Part shown: piece by piece, positions 1 through 9,285 of the stretch
Layout of the letters: each line of letters begins with the position of its first letter
Position numbering within the stretch: position 1 is the first letter of the stretch
From: JANELJ01 sp024511395
GTDB taxonomy: Bacteria > Pseudomonadota > Gammaproteobacteria > GRL18
DNA: 64,000 nucleotides
Assembly: GCA_963681975.1 (NCBI GenBank)
Contig: OY820613.1
Coordinates: 992,001-1,056,000 of the forward strand
Reading direction: 5' to 3'
The notes under the pieces: model-generated
The model's database searches: none
What the model saw: only the letters and a program-made list of their open reading frames with translations
What the model was told of the DNA's origin: nothing
Translations under genes and position numbers: made by a program

Positions 1-1541
1 GGTCAGAGGTCTATCGGGAACTCAAACGCAAAGGAATGACCAGGCTCCTGCTTTGGGAAGAATACACACAACAATACCCAAACCGCTGTTACAGCTATCC
101 ACAGTACTGCATGCTGTACCAGCAATGGCAAAAGAAACAGAAACGCTCCATGCGTCAGCATCATAAGGCGGGAGAAAAACTCTTTGTTGATTATGCCGGT
201 CAAACCGTTCCTGTTGTTCAGCAGGACACTGGTGAAATTCAGTTTGCCCGGATTTTTGTTGCCGTATTAGGTGCTTCCAATTACACCTATGCAGAAGCTA
301 CCTGGAGCCAACGCCTGCCGGACTGGATCGGCAGTCATGTAAGAACCTTTGAATTTATAAAAGGGGTTCCCGTACTGTTAATTCCTGATAATCTTAAAAG
401 CAGTACCACCCGGGCCTGTCGGTACGATCCGGATATTAATATGTCTTACCAGCAGATGGCGGCTCATTATGGTACAGCCTTCGTTCCTGCCAGACCCCGA
501 AAGCCTCAGGATAAAGCCAAAGCTGAAGTGGGTGTGCAGATTATAGAACGCTGGATCCTGGCTCGTTTACGTCATCAAACGTTCTTCTCACTGACAGAGC
601 TCAATCAGCAGATCCATGGCCTGCTTGAAGAGGTCAACAACAAACCCTTTAAGCAGCTTAAAGGCACCCGGCAACAGTGGTTTGACTTGCTGGATAAACC
701 GGCACTGCTGCCACTGCCCAAACAGGCGTTTGAGTTTACTGAAATCAAAACCGTCAAAGTCAATGTGGATTACCATATTCAGTTTGACGGACACCTGTAT
801 TCAGTACCTCATCATCTGGTGGGTGAAAAACCGGAAGTGCATGCCAAAGCATTCTTAATAGAGATGTACTTTCATAACCGGTGCATCTGTCAGCATGCCA
901 GACAATACCATTCTGGTACCACCACCGTACCGGCCCATATGCCAGAGCGCCATAAGAAACACCATCAATGGACACCAGGGCGATTAATGAACTGGGCTAA
1001 GGATATTGATTATCTGCATCCCGGAGGTTTACAGCAATCTGTCATGGCTTCACTTCTGCAATGTGACTGGTTAAACAAAGCTCAGAACATTCTGTTCACT
1101 GGCCCCTGTGGCAGTGGTAAAACCTTTATTGCCTGTGCACCGGGGCATACGGCGTGTATGAAAGGTCATAGTGTTAAATATTACCGGTTGTCCCGGTTAT
1201 TAATGATGCTTACCCGGAGCAAAGCAGACGGTACTTACCTCAAAACACTTCAGTCTCTGGCCAAAACAGAGCTGCTGATCATTGATGACTGGGGACTGGA
1301 ACTGTTAAAAGCGGTACAGCGCAATGACTTAATGGAATTGATGGATGATCGCCATGGACATGCATCAACCATTATGCTCAGTCAGTTACCCACTGATCAG
1401 TGGCATCAGTCTATCGGTGACAATACGATTGCCGATGCCATTTTAGATCGGCTTATGCACAATGCCCACCGACTTAAATTAAAAGGTGAATCGATGCGAA
1501 AAACACGCTCATCATTGACGGATGGTGAACACTTAGGGTAA
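1..1541 (+). pseudogene. istA-istB in-frame fusion created by internal deletion
   Basis: The frame is open from the left edge of the window; the true istA start lies outside. The N-terminal part is the IS21 transposase core, with catalytic acidic residues in VDYAGQTV, IPDNLKSST and KAKAEVGV. After NWAKDI it jumps directly to DYLHPGG of the IstB ATPase, which follows with Walker A GPCGSGKT and Walker B LLIIDDWG. In the intact copy these two points are 528 bp apart and lie at two copies of the 9-mer AGGATATTG; only one copy remains here, so slippage or recombination between short repeats is the likely cause. Because 528 is divisible by three, the product is an in-frame fusion lacking the IstA C-terminus and the IstB N-terminus. 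It is more than 98 percent identical by eye to copy 2 outside the deletion. Activity is doubtful. Confidence 0.9.
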
Positions 1542-1645
1542 AAAGACTGTACGCCAATGTGTGGGCAGGGTTGGGTGTTCACGATAGAACAGAATGGGTG
1601 TTCATGATGGATCAGAATTGGTGTTCACCATCAGCAGAATACGCA
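1..1645 (+). mobile_element. IS21-type element, copy 1 (right part, internal deletion)
   Basis: The left end lies before the window. The right end is fixed by comparison with the complete copy at 35538-38187: both terminate in CAGAATACGCA-type sequence, here ending at 1645, preceded by the multiple GTGTTCAYGAT...CAGAAT subterminal repeats (about 1572-1645) that IS21 transposases bind. The element sits in the 5' leader of an IS982-type element, because the sequence from 1646 onward resumes the IS982 leader. It has lost 528 bp between istA and istB and is probably not self-mobile. Confidence 0.9.
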
Positions 1646-1707
1646 CCTGTTTCTCGATCAGATCATTTAATGACCAAATCAAATGAATTTGAACAAGGAA
1701 CAGGCAA

Positions 1708-2586
1708 GTGACTACTATAGATGAATTGTATTGTAATATTGATGATTTCAACCAGTTCTTTTATCCTGAATGGGAAAAAACACTGCTGGAATCCGGTGAT
1801 AAAAAGAGAAGACGACAAGGTGTAATGAGCCCCGGTGAACTGATGACTATCCTGATTAACTTTCATCAGTCACATTACAAAGATTTTAAGAGTTATTATT
1901 TATGCCATGTGCATCAACATCTTAGGAAAGAGTTTCCAAATTTATTGAGCTATAGCCGTTTCCTGTGAGTGATGTCATCGGTGTTGCCATTATGCGCTTA
2001 CTTTACTCATTGCAAAGGAAAGCCCACCGGAATTGCCTTTGTTGATGCGAGCAGCATTAAAGTATGCCAAAACATTCGCATACCCAGGCATAAAGTCTTT
2101 GATGGTGTTGCTCAGCGAGGCAAATCGACCATGGGGTGGTTCTATGGGTTTAAAGTTCACCTGATCATTAATCATAAAGGTGAAATACTGGGCACTAAAT
2201 TGACGGCCGGTAATGTAGATGACAGAAAACCGGTTCCTGAAATGGCCAAAGACTTATATGGAAAGCTTTATGGTGACAAAGGCTATGTCTCCAGTCTTTT
2301 AAGTGATGAACTGTTTGAACAGGATGTCGGGCTTATTACCAATGTCAGACGAAACATGAAACCACGAGCCATTGCATTGTGGGATAAGATTATGCTGAAA
2401 AAACGTTTTATAATTGAAACGGTTAATGATCAGCTAAAAAATATTACACAGATTGAACATTCACGTCATAGAAGCGTAAGTGGTTTTATGTTGAACCTTA
2501 TTGGTTCTCTGATTGCCTATTGTCATAAAAAAGACAAGCTGACAATCAGAATAGATGAGAGTGATATGAAAACTCTCTGTATTTAG
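1708..2586 (+). pseudogene. IS982-type transposase with a premature stop
   Basis: A GTG start is preceded by AAGGAACAGG. The intact sister proteins have 293 residues with a DDE triad in FVDASS, YGDKGY and IIETVN. This copy carries a GGA-to-TGA change at 1966-1968 (codon 87) and a 3-bp deletion shortly after (SVLVPLC in the sisters, SVLPLC here). The frame is otherwise open to the TAG at 2584-2586. Since only the first 86 residues can be made, it should be inactive. Its last bases coincide with the insertion point of the IS5-type element. Confidence 0.92.
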
Positions 2587-4083
2587 TTCAACCTGAATAA
2601 TACCGTTTTAAGCCTGACATCAAGCCAGGTTTAAAGCAGCTGATTGCCCCGGTTTGATAAAAGACCCCATCAAACCGGAAATAATTTTGAGCCACAAAAG
2701 CCGGAGCTTATTGAGGATCTTTCTTAAGTTATGTCCAGCGGCTACCATAACCACATTAATGGCATCACCGACTGCACCTTTGAGGTAGCAGCGGTCTAAA
2801 CGGCCATCGTTTTTCATATGACCAATTTCAGGCTCAATCGCACTGCGCCGTTTTAATGCCTTTTTAATACTTCGGGTAACGCCTCGCTTCTGACCTGAGA
2901 TAAAAACTTTAGTGTCTTTTACTTCATGTCCACGATAACCCCGGTCAACAAAGCAGTGTTCCGGCTGTACGGCTGTAAACTGTTTTATCTGTTCCAGTTG
3001 TGGCAGCAAGGTATGTCCATCATAAGGATTGCCCGGACAACTTTGAGCACCAATAACAAAGCCTTCCTTGTTAGTTACCGCGATACTGGTTTTAACTCCA
3101 AATTCATAAGGCTTATGAGCTTTGCCTTTACTGATACACTCGACTTCCGGTGCATGTAAACTGTAAAGCTTGTTTTTACTGTGCTGCTCCTGCTCAATCA
3201 GTTTCTGAGCCTGTTTTAGAGCTACTTCAAACAGAGACTGAATATCAACAGAATAGTTGGGCAGTTGTCGTTCAATATCCCGTTTAACACGACCTAAACG
3301 GGATTTCAGTTTATTGTTCATTTTCTTCATGCGTTTAAACTGTTTTGCATGAGCATAACGACTGGCCATTAGTACATATTGCGGCCCAACCCGATTATAG
3401 TTCTGACGCAGTTTAATACCGTGCTCTTTGGACAGTTTAACCAGGTTTTCTCTGGCTTTGTTCAGGAGCTTTGAATCGGTTGGAAAAGCGATGTTCTTTT
3501 CCTGTACGGTAGTATCTACCGTGACTTTCTTTAAACTGCCGGGCTTTATGGTTTTACTCTTTAGTCCGGCTTTAATGGTTTCAATCAGTAATTTTTCACT
3601 GCCTGATTTACCCAGCCGGTTACGCCATTTGGTCATGGTCACAGGGTGTATAGGCATTTTATGCTGAAAGTATTCTTCACCACAGAAATACTGCCAGTAC
3701 GGATTTTCTGTCCAGCCTTTTACTACCTGTTCATCCGATAAATCATGCAGGTGTTTCAGGTAATGCAATCCTGCAATCAATCGAGTGCGTATGGCAGGAG
3801 CACCTTTAGTGGATACAAACAGAGCGCCCCATTCTTTATCAGGACTTTCCCAATCTATGTGTTTTGATAACTTAATCAACTCATGGTTTATGTCCAGCAT
3901 GTTTTCAAGGCGCATCCTGAACAGGTCTTCCTGAGGTATTTTTGGCTGTTTCTTTGGCTTCATTCTGGTCTGGAAATTTGCAAGGTAATAAGGCTTATTT
4001 TACCAAAAACCTGCAAATTTAACACCCATAATCAAGAAATATTTCTTTATAAATCAATGCACTATGTTTTATTCAGGGCAGAC
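2586..4083 (-). mobile_element. IS5-type element B1 (1498 bp)
   Basis: Inverted ends of the GTTCAACCTGAATAA type bound a 1498-bp unit, the same length as three other copies in the window. It is flanked by TATTTA at 2580-2585 and 4084-4089; intact IS982 copies carry a single TATTTA at this point, which shows it is a target duplication of up to 6 bp. It is inserted at the transposase stop codon of IS982 copy 1. Confidence 0.92.
2620..3963 (-). CDS. IS5-family transposase (B1), intact
   Basis: A 447-residue DDE transposase of the large IS5-type group whose proteins begin DLFRxRLxxxxxxxHEL. The catalytic acidic residues are probably in VDTTVQ, FVDRGYRG and AIEPEIGHMK. It has a basic coiled stretch around residues 205-265 (KRMKKMNNKLKSRLGR). 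The leader contains an imperfect inverted repeat (AAATTTGCAGG against CCTTGCAAATTT) about 20 nt upstream of the ATG, conserved in all copies and possibly regulatory. The ORF is full length and nearly identical to copies at 25168 and 56480, consistent with recent transposition. Confidence 0.93.
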   Translation of the reverse strand: MKPKKQPKIPQEDLFRMRLENMLDINHELIKLSKHIDWESPDKEWGALFVSTKGAPAIRTRLIAGLHYLKHLHDLSDEQVVKGWTENPYWQYFCGEEYFQHKMPIHPVTMTKWRNRLGKSGSEKLLIETIKAGLKSKTIKPGSLKKVTVDTTVQEKNIAFPTDSKLLNKARENLVKLSKEHGIKLRQNYNRVGPQYVLMASRYAHAKQFKRMKKMNNKLKSRLGRVKRDIERQLPNYSVDIQSLFEVALKQAQKLIEQEQHSKNKLYSLHAPEVECISKGKAHKPYEFGVKTSIAVTNKEGFVIGAQSCPGNPYDGHTLLPQLEQIKQFTAVQPEHCFVDRGYRGHEVKDTKVFISGQKRGVTRSIKKALKRRSAIEPEIGHMKNDGRLDRCYLKGAVGDAINVVMVAAGHNLRKILNKLRLLWLKIISGLMGSFIKPGQSAALNLA

Positions 4084-4177
4084 TATTTAGGTAAATGACT
4101 GGGTTCTTATCCAGATCTCAGGTTAATTAACATTCTGGCCGGTTTCAGTCAGGTGGTTTGCAGATAAGAGTGTTTGC

Positions 4178-5884
4178 CTAGAGGCTCTGAACATAACTGA
4201 CAATATCGTCTATTGCAATTTCCCTGGCTGCACTGTCAGTACGGCCTTTAAATTCCAGTACACCCTTATCCAGACTGCGTTCGCCAATCACAATACGATA
4301 AGGGATGCCGACCAGTTCCATATTAGCAAACATGACCCCGGGACGTTCCTTGCGATCATCAAATAATACTTCAATGCCGGCATTATTCAGATCGGTATAA
4401 AGCTTTTCTGCAGTCTGTTTAACTCTGTCACTCTTATGCATATTCATGGGCACAATAGCAACTTTAAACGGGGCAATGCTGTCAGGCCAGATAATACCGT
4501 TATCATCATAGTTCTGTTCAATGGCAGAAGCTACTACGCGGGAAACCCCAATACCGTAACAGCCCATTGTCATTGTCTCAGCCTTACCGTTTTCTGATAA
4601 TACCGTGGCATTCATGGCCTGGGAATATTTGGTGCCCAGTTGAAAGATATGGCCCACTTCAATGCCGCGCTTGATATTAAGTACACCTTTACCGTCTGGA
4701 CTGGGATCACCGTCCACCACGTTGCGAATATCTTCAATAGTACCTAAAGGTACATCCCGTTCCCAGTTAACACCCGTCAGATGCTGGCCATTGCTGTTAG
4801 CACCGCAGACAAAATCACTGCAGGCGGCGGCACTGCGATCCACAATAACCGGAATGCTTAAACCGACAGGACCGATAGAACCGGCATCACAACCGGCTAC
4901 TGCCCTGATTTCTTCATCATTGGCAAAGCATAAGGGGGCCTGAACATCGGCCAGTTTTTCGGCCTTGATTTCATTCAGATCATGATCACCGCGTAACACC
5001 AGGGCAATAATATTGGCTTTGCTATCTTCACTGGCTTTGACCAGCAGGGTTTTAAGGAACTGTTTTTTATCTACTTTAAGAAACTGGCTGACTTCATCAA
5101 TACTGTGCTGTTTGGGCGTATCTACAGTTGTCATTTCCTGAGTGGGTGCCTGACGCTCATCAGTACATATCGCTTCGGCCATTTCAATATTAGCGGCATA
5201 GTCACTTTCAGTACTGAAGGCAATGGCATCTTCTCCAGACTTTGCCAGGACATGGAACTCATGGGAAGCATTGCCGCCAATAGAACCAGTATCGGCCTGT
5301 ACAGCACGAAAATCCAGTCCTAGGCGGGAAAAGATACGGGAATAACAGTTGTACATAATATCGTAAGTCTGCTGTAGGCATTGCTGGGATGTATGAAAAG
5401 AATAGGCATCCTTCATAATAAATTCCCTGGCACGCATAACGCCAAAACGGGGCCGGATCTCATCACGAAACTTGGTCTGGATCTGATAAAAGGTTGCCGG
5501 TAACTGTTTGTAACTTTTCAGTTCATAGTGCACCAGATCAGTAATGACTTCTTCGTGGGTGGGACCGATACAGAATTCCCGGTTGTGACGGTCGGTAACC
5601 CGCAGTAATTCAGGACCGTACTGCTGCCAGCGTCCGGTTTCCTGCCACAGTTCTGCCGGCTGTACTGCCGGCATTAATAATTCCTGAGCACCGGCATGGT
5701 TCATTTCCTCGCGTACAATCTGCTCCACTTTTCTCAGTACCCGCAGACCCAGGGGCAACCAGGAATACAGGCCGGAAGCCAGTTTGCGGATCATACCGGC
5801 TCGTAGCATTAACTGGTGACTGACAATCGCTGCATCGGTGGGAGATTCTTTCAGTGTGGGTAATAAAAATTGTGATGTACGCAT
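4178..5884 (-). CDS. proS: Prolyl-tRNA synthetase
   Basis: Class II aminoacyl-tRNA synthetase of 568 residues, the usual length of the bacterial ProS type with an editing (INS) domain. It attaches proline to tRNA-Pro in the cytoplasm. Visible motifs are the N-terminal MRTSQFLLPTLKE, motif 2 (FRDEIRPRFGVMRAREF and the following KDAYSFH), the preceding GPTHEEVITDLV, and motif 3 (GCYGIGVSRVVASAIEQ). The Ybak-type editing insertion spans roughly residues 230-395. It is a single-gene unit transcribed toward the IS remnants at 4123, with the tautomerase gene upstream on the same strand about 140 bp away. It shows no lesion, as expected for an essential gene in a region otherwise full of insertions. 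Confidence 0.97.
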   Translation of the reverse strand: MRTSQFLLPTLKESPTDAAIVSHQLMLRAGMIRKLASGLYSWLPLGLRVLRKVEQIVREEMNHAGAQELLMPAVQPAELWQETGRWQQYGPELLRVTDRHNREFCIGPTHEEVITDLVHYELKSYKQLPATFYQIQTKFRDEIRPRFGVMRAREFIMKDAYSFHTSQQCLQQTYDIMYNCYSRIFSRLGLDFRAVQADTGSIGGNASHEFHVLAKSGEDAIAFSTESDYAANIEMAEAICTDERQAPTQEMTTVDTPKQHSIDEVSQFLKVDKKQFLKTLLVKASEDSKANIIALVLRGDHDLNEIKAEKLADVQAPLCFANDEEIRAVAGCDAGSIGPVGLSIPVIVDRSAAACSDFVCGANSNGQHLTGVNWERDVPLGTIEDIRNVVDGDPSPDGKGVLNIKRGIEVGHIFQLGTKYSQAMNATVLSENGKAETMTMGCYGIGVSRVVASAIEQNYDDNGIIWPDSIAPFKVAIVPMNMHKSDRVKQTAEKLYTDLNNAGIEVLFDDRKERPGVMFANMELVGIPYRIVIGERSLDKGVLEFKGRTDSAAREIAIDDIVSYVQSL

Positions 5885-6024
5885 TAATAAACTTCTTCAG
5901 GTTATGTGACTAATTATGTGTGTGCCTGACTATAATTGTCAATTGCCGGCAGATAAACTGTCTGCAGTTACCGGGACTATTAAATTAAAAGCCGTATTTT
6001 AACGTATTTAAAGCATTCAGAATA

Positions 6025-6369
6025 CTAAAAAGTACGCCCATCCCAGCCCCACATATGCCGTTCAGGACTGCTGAACTCAATGTAAATACGGTTTTGCGGT
6101 ACATTTATCAGTTCAGCTATGTGTTCACATAATCGCCGGGATAGTTCAGTAGTCTGGTTTTCCGGTAGGCCGAGACTCTTTAATTCAATATAAGCAGAGG
6201 GTTCTGTACTACCGGCAAAACTCATGGTCTGTTGATCTTTAATCAGTACCATTACATAGCTTTCCGGCTTACTCAGAAGGTCGGCTGTTTTGGCTGAAAC
6301 GGCCAGGCAGACATTATCTTTCTGTTGTTCATCCAGAGCTTGGCTGGTATTGAGTATCAGGCAGGGCAT
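6025..6369 (-). CDS. MIF-family tautomerase-like protein
   Basis: 114 residues of the macrophage migration inhibitory factor / phenylpyruvate tautomerase family. Pro2, which becomes the N-terminal catalytic base after Met removal, is present (MPCLIL). The C-terminal NRIYIEFSSPERHMWGWDGRTF region matches the bacterial MIF pattern. The family forms homotrimers that keto-enol tautomerise phenylpyruvate-like substrates in vitro; the bacterial role is not settled. A strong ribosome site (AAGGAGATATAACC) precedes the ATG. IS982 copy 2 has inserted only about 20 bp upstream of the ATG in the same orientation, so the native promoter has been displaced. Expression may now depend on read-through from the transposase or on a promoter formed at the IS end. 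Confidence 0.85.
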   Translation of the reverse strand: MPCLILNTSQALDEQQKDNVCLAVSAKTADLLSKPESYVMVLIKDQQTMSFAGSTEPSAYIELKSLGLPENQTTELSRRLCEHIAELINVPQNRIYIEFSSPERHMWGWDGRTF

Positions 6370-6390
6370 GGTTATATCTCCTTATTATTA

Positions 6391-7418
6391 ACCTGAGATC
6401 TGGATAAGAACCCAGTCATTTACCTAAATACAGAGAGTTTTCATATCACTCTTATCTATTCTGATTGTCGGCTTGTCTTTTTTATGACAATAGGCAATCA
6501 GAGAACCAATAAGGTTCAACATAAAACCACTTACGCTTCTATGACGTGAATGTTCAATCTGTGTAATATTTTTTAGCTGCTCATTAACCGTTTCAATTAT
6601 AAAACGTTTTTTCAGTATAATCTTATCCCACAATGCAATGGCACGTGTTTTCATGTTTCGTCTGACATTGGTAATAAGCCCGACATCCTGTTCAAACAGT
6701 TCATCACTTAAAAGACTGGAGACATAGCCTTTGTCACCATAAAGCTTTCCATATAAGTCTTTGGCCATTTCAGGAACCGGTTTTCTGTCATCTACATTAC
6801 CGGCCGTCAATTTAGTGCCCAGTATTTCACCTTTATGATTAATGATCAGGTGAACTTTAAACCCATAGAACCACCCCATGGTCGATTTGCCTCGCTGAGC
6901 AATACCATCAAAGACTTTATGCCTGGGTATGCGAATGTTTTGGCATACTTTAATGCTGCTCGCATCAACAAAGGCAATTCCGGTGGGCTTTCCTTTGCAA
7001 TGAGTAAAGTAAGCGCATAATGGCACCAGTACCGATGACATCACTCCCAGGAAACGGGTATAGCTCAATAAATTTGGAAACTCTTTCCTAAGATGTTGAT
7101 GCACATGGCATAAATAATAACTCTTAAAATTTTTGTAATGTGACTGATGAAAGTTAATCAGGATAGTCATCAGTTCACCGGGGCTCATTACACCTTGTCG
7201 TCTTCTCTTTTTATCACCGGATTCCAGCAGTGTTTTTTCCCATTCAGGATAAAAGAACTGGTTGAAATCATCAATATTACAATACAATTCATCTATAGTA
7301 GTCACTTGCCTGTTCCTTGTTCAAATTCATTTGATTTGGTCATTAAATGATCTGATCGAGAAACAGGCATAACAGGCATTTAGTTCAATATTTTTTAGTT
7401 CTTATCCAGAATTCAGGT
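6391..7418 (-). mobile_element. IS982-type element, copy 2 (about 1028 bp)
   Basis: The ends are ACCTGAGATCTGGATAAGAAC (6391-6411) and GTTCTTATCCAGAATTCAGGT (7398-7418), imperfect inverted repeats. The flanks are TATTATTA at 6383-6390 and 7419-7426, a 7-8 bp target duplication, so this is an undisturbed single insertion. The target is an AT-rich TTATTA run, as at the other IS982 copies here. Confidence 0.93.
6424..7305 (-). CDS. IS982-family transposase, intact
   Basis: 293 residues starting at a GTG behind AAGGAACAGG. The DDE residues are in FVDASSIKVC, LYGDKGYVS and IIETVNEQLKN; the motif RHKVFDGIAQRGKSTMGWFYGFK is characteristic of IS982 transposases. It is nearly identical to the protein at 20081-20962. 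A 9-bp duplication (AACAGGCAT) in its leader near 7370 distinguishes this copy. Transcription runs toward the MIF-family gene at 6369. Confidence 0.95.
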   Translation of the reverse strand: MTTIDELYCNIDDFNQFFYPEWEKTLLESGDKKRRRQGVMSPGELMTILINFHQSHYKNFKSYYLCHVHQHLRKEFPNLLSYTRFLGVMSSVLVPLCAYFTHCKGKPTGIAFVDASSIKVCQNIRIPRHKVFDGIAQRGKSTMGWFYGFKVHLIINHKGEILGTKLTAGNVDDRKPVPEMAKDLYGKLYGDKGYVSSLLSDELFEQDVGLITNVRRNMKTRAIALWDKIILKKRFIIETVNEQLKNITQIEHSRHRSVSGFMLNLIGSLIAYCHKKDKPTIRIDKSDMKTLCI

Positions 7419-7426
7419 TATTATTA

Positions 7427-8023
7427 AGTATCTGTATTGATTGCAGGAAAATATCATTCTGAAACAGAAAAATCCAGAATATGAACAACTATTAAATCTA
7501 GGGTATTCCCCAATAGAGTCTGTTATTAGAACTGATTAATATTCTTACTATGAGAACTGAGTACAACTTTGATTTTTAAGATTAGAATATTCTTATATTT
7601 GTTGATTATAGATATCTAATTTGTAAAAATGTTGCCGCCTGAATAAAAATCAGGCATGTAAAAAATAAATTTATAAACTTTTCGGCAATTGATAATAAAA
7701 AACAGGTAAACTTCTGCTTTAGCTCAAGACTAAAAACGCTTGCCTGAAAAAACTATAAGTACTTGGTTATATTCGTTCTCATTCTTGTAAAAAGATAAAA
7801 AAAATAATAAATTTAGTGGTTTCTGTATTGTTTATTCTCCTGATAAATAAAAAATGATGTAATACAGGTATATTTTAGATATTATTCGTATATTATCTAA
7901 ACAATACATATTTTTAATATACAAACTTAATAAAAATCAGAATAAATTCTAAATTCAGGGTATTGCTGTTACTTTGACAGCTATTGGATATAAACCAGAT
8001 CATATAATAAAAGGTAATAAGTA
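7427..8023. other. Long AT-rich intergenic region upstream of the RND genes
   Basis: About 600 bp without a convincing gene. It begins at the target duplication of IS982 copy 2. A small hairpin (GCCTGA...TCAGGC near 7639-7657) could be an old terminator. The 3' part, rich in TATAAT-like stretches, presumably holds the promoter of the adaptor gene at 8024, but no single site can be assigned. Confidence 0.5.
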
Positions 8024-9160
8024 ATGTTGAGGCGCTTTAGCGGCATATTTGTTTTAAGTATAGGTTTACTGGTAGGCGGGGAGGCTTTATCCAGCGAGAT
8101 TATTAAAGTTGGTTCTCATAAAGACGTTGAGCATGTTTATCTGGGGGGCAGTGTAGTACCTTATAAGGAGGTTACTCTGTCAGCACAGATGCCCGGACGA
8201 GTTGAGTATATTGCCGGTGATGAGGGCGACAGCTTTACTGCAGGTACCTTACTGGTGACCATCAGTGACGAAAATCTGCTGGCCAAACGCAAGGCCGCTG
8301 TCGCTCAATACGACCAGGCCGTTGCAGCTCTGCAGAATGCTCAGGTACAGTACAACCGGGAACTCTGGTCACCTCGTTCAGAAAATGCTACCCAGATGCC
8401 GGGCATGGGTATGCCAGGTATTTTTGACCAGATGTTTACTAAACAGATAGGTGATACTCTGGGTTATGGCGATAAAGATGTTCAGCGCCGGGCTGATCTG
8501 TATAACTCAGGGGCCTCAGTTAACCAGGCCCAGTCTCAGGTCAGAAGTGCCCGGGAAGCCATTAACCAGATTGATGCAGCCTTAAGAGATACCCGTTCTA
8601 TTGCACCTTTTGACGGCACAATTATTAAGAAGATGGTCGAAGTTGGAGACACGGTTCAGCCAGGTATGCCCATGGTTTCTTTTGCCAATATGGACTATAT
8701 CCGCATCCAGACTGAGGTTCCTGTGCGTTTAGTTCCTTATATCAAAGTAGGTGATACAGTAAAAGCTTATCTGGATGTCAGCGGCGTTATGATCCTAGCC
8801 AAAGTGGCTCAGATTTATCCTCTGGCGGATAAGAGCAAACACACTGTTACAGTAAAGTTTAATCTGCCCATCGGTACCCGCGGAGTACCTGGAATGTATG
8901 CTGAGGTTTCTATACCGATAAAAAATTCCAAACCATCCACCTCTATCATTATTCCCAAGAGCAGTATTCTTAAACATATGGGCAGTCTGCCCAGTGTTCT
9001 GGTCATGAATGAAAAAAATGAAGCAGAACTGCATGTGGTACGTCTGGGTAAGAAGGTTAATGGTGGAAAATCATTTACCGTACTTTCCGGTCTGAAGCCG
9101 GGTGATCGGATTATTGATCATCCGCCCAGGAACTGGAAACCCGGCACACCAATAAAATAA
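8024..9160 (+). CDS. RND efflux periplasmic adaptor subunit
   Basis: 378 residues of the membrane-fusion (HlyD/AcrA) family, which links an inner-membrane RND pump to an outer-membrane channel. An N-terminal hydrophobic signal (RFSGIFVLSIGLLVGGEAL) is followed by the barrel-sandwich half GGSVVPYKEVTLSAQMPGRV with its partner RSIAPFDGTIIKKMVEVGD around residues 190-205. Between them is an alpha-hairpin with a Met/Pro-rich insert (MPGMGMPGIFDQMF). The C-terminal beta-barrel and membrane-proximal parts follow (GMYAEVSIPI, LKPGDRIIDHPP). The ribosome site AAAGG lies upstream. The permease gene follows after a 125-bp spacer. Substrate is not predictable; the Met-rich hairpin insert is unusual and could hint at metal or a large substrate, but that is speculation. 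Confidence 0.92.
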   Translation: MLRRFSGIFVLSIGLLVGGEALSSEIIKVGSHKDVEHVYLGGSVVPYKEVTLSAQMPGRVEYIAGDEGDSFTAGTLLVTISDENLLAKRKAAVAQYDQAVAALQNAQVQYNRELWSPRSENATQMPGMGMPGIFDQMFTKQIGDTLGYGDKDVQRRADLYNSGASVNQAQSQVRSAREAINQIDAALRDTRSIAPFDGTIIKKMVEVGDTVQPGMPMVSFANMDYIRIQTEVPVRLVPYIKVGDTVKAYLDVSGVMILAKVAQIYPLADKSKHTVTVKFNLPIGTRGVPGMYAEVSIPIKNSKPSTSIIIPKSSILKHMGSLPSVLVMNEKNEAELHVVRLGKKVNGGKSFTVLSGLKPGDRIIDHPPRNWKPGTPIK

Positions 9161-9285
9161 CGCGGTCGCAGTGGAGCGGAGTCCGGTTTTAGGGGGAACC
9201 GGAAAACGATTATTCAGTACCTAATTAATCGTCACTTCGTTCCATTTGAGTTATAACAAATTAAGCATGAGCATATTTAATTACA
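9161..9285 (+). promoter_or_regulatory. Structured spacer between RND adaptor and permease
   Basis: Two potential hairpins can be drawn: CCGGTT...AACCGG near 9192-9211 and ACGATTA...TAATCGT near 9206-9232. They compete in part. No poly-T follows, so they look more like processing or attenuation structures than terminators. No clear Shine-Dalgarno precedes the permease ATG at 9286. Confidence 0.35.

Larger units (their letters stand above)
1646..4123 (+). mobile_element. IS982-type element, copy 1, interrupted by IS21 and an IS5-type element
   Basis: The leader resumes at 1646 after the IS21 end, the transposase lies at 1708-2586, an IS5-type element is inserted at 2586-4083, and the right end resumes at 4084 and terminates with inverted repeat GTTCTTATCCAGATCTCAGGT at 4103-4123. 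The missing left end must lie beyond the IS21 insertion, outside the window. Together with copies 2 and 3 this defines inverted ends of about 21 bp. Confidence 0.88.
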
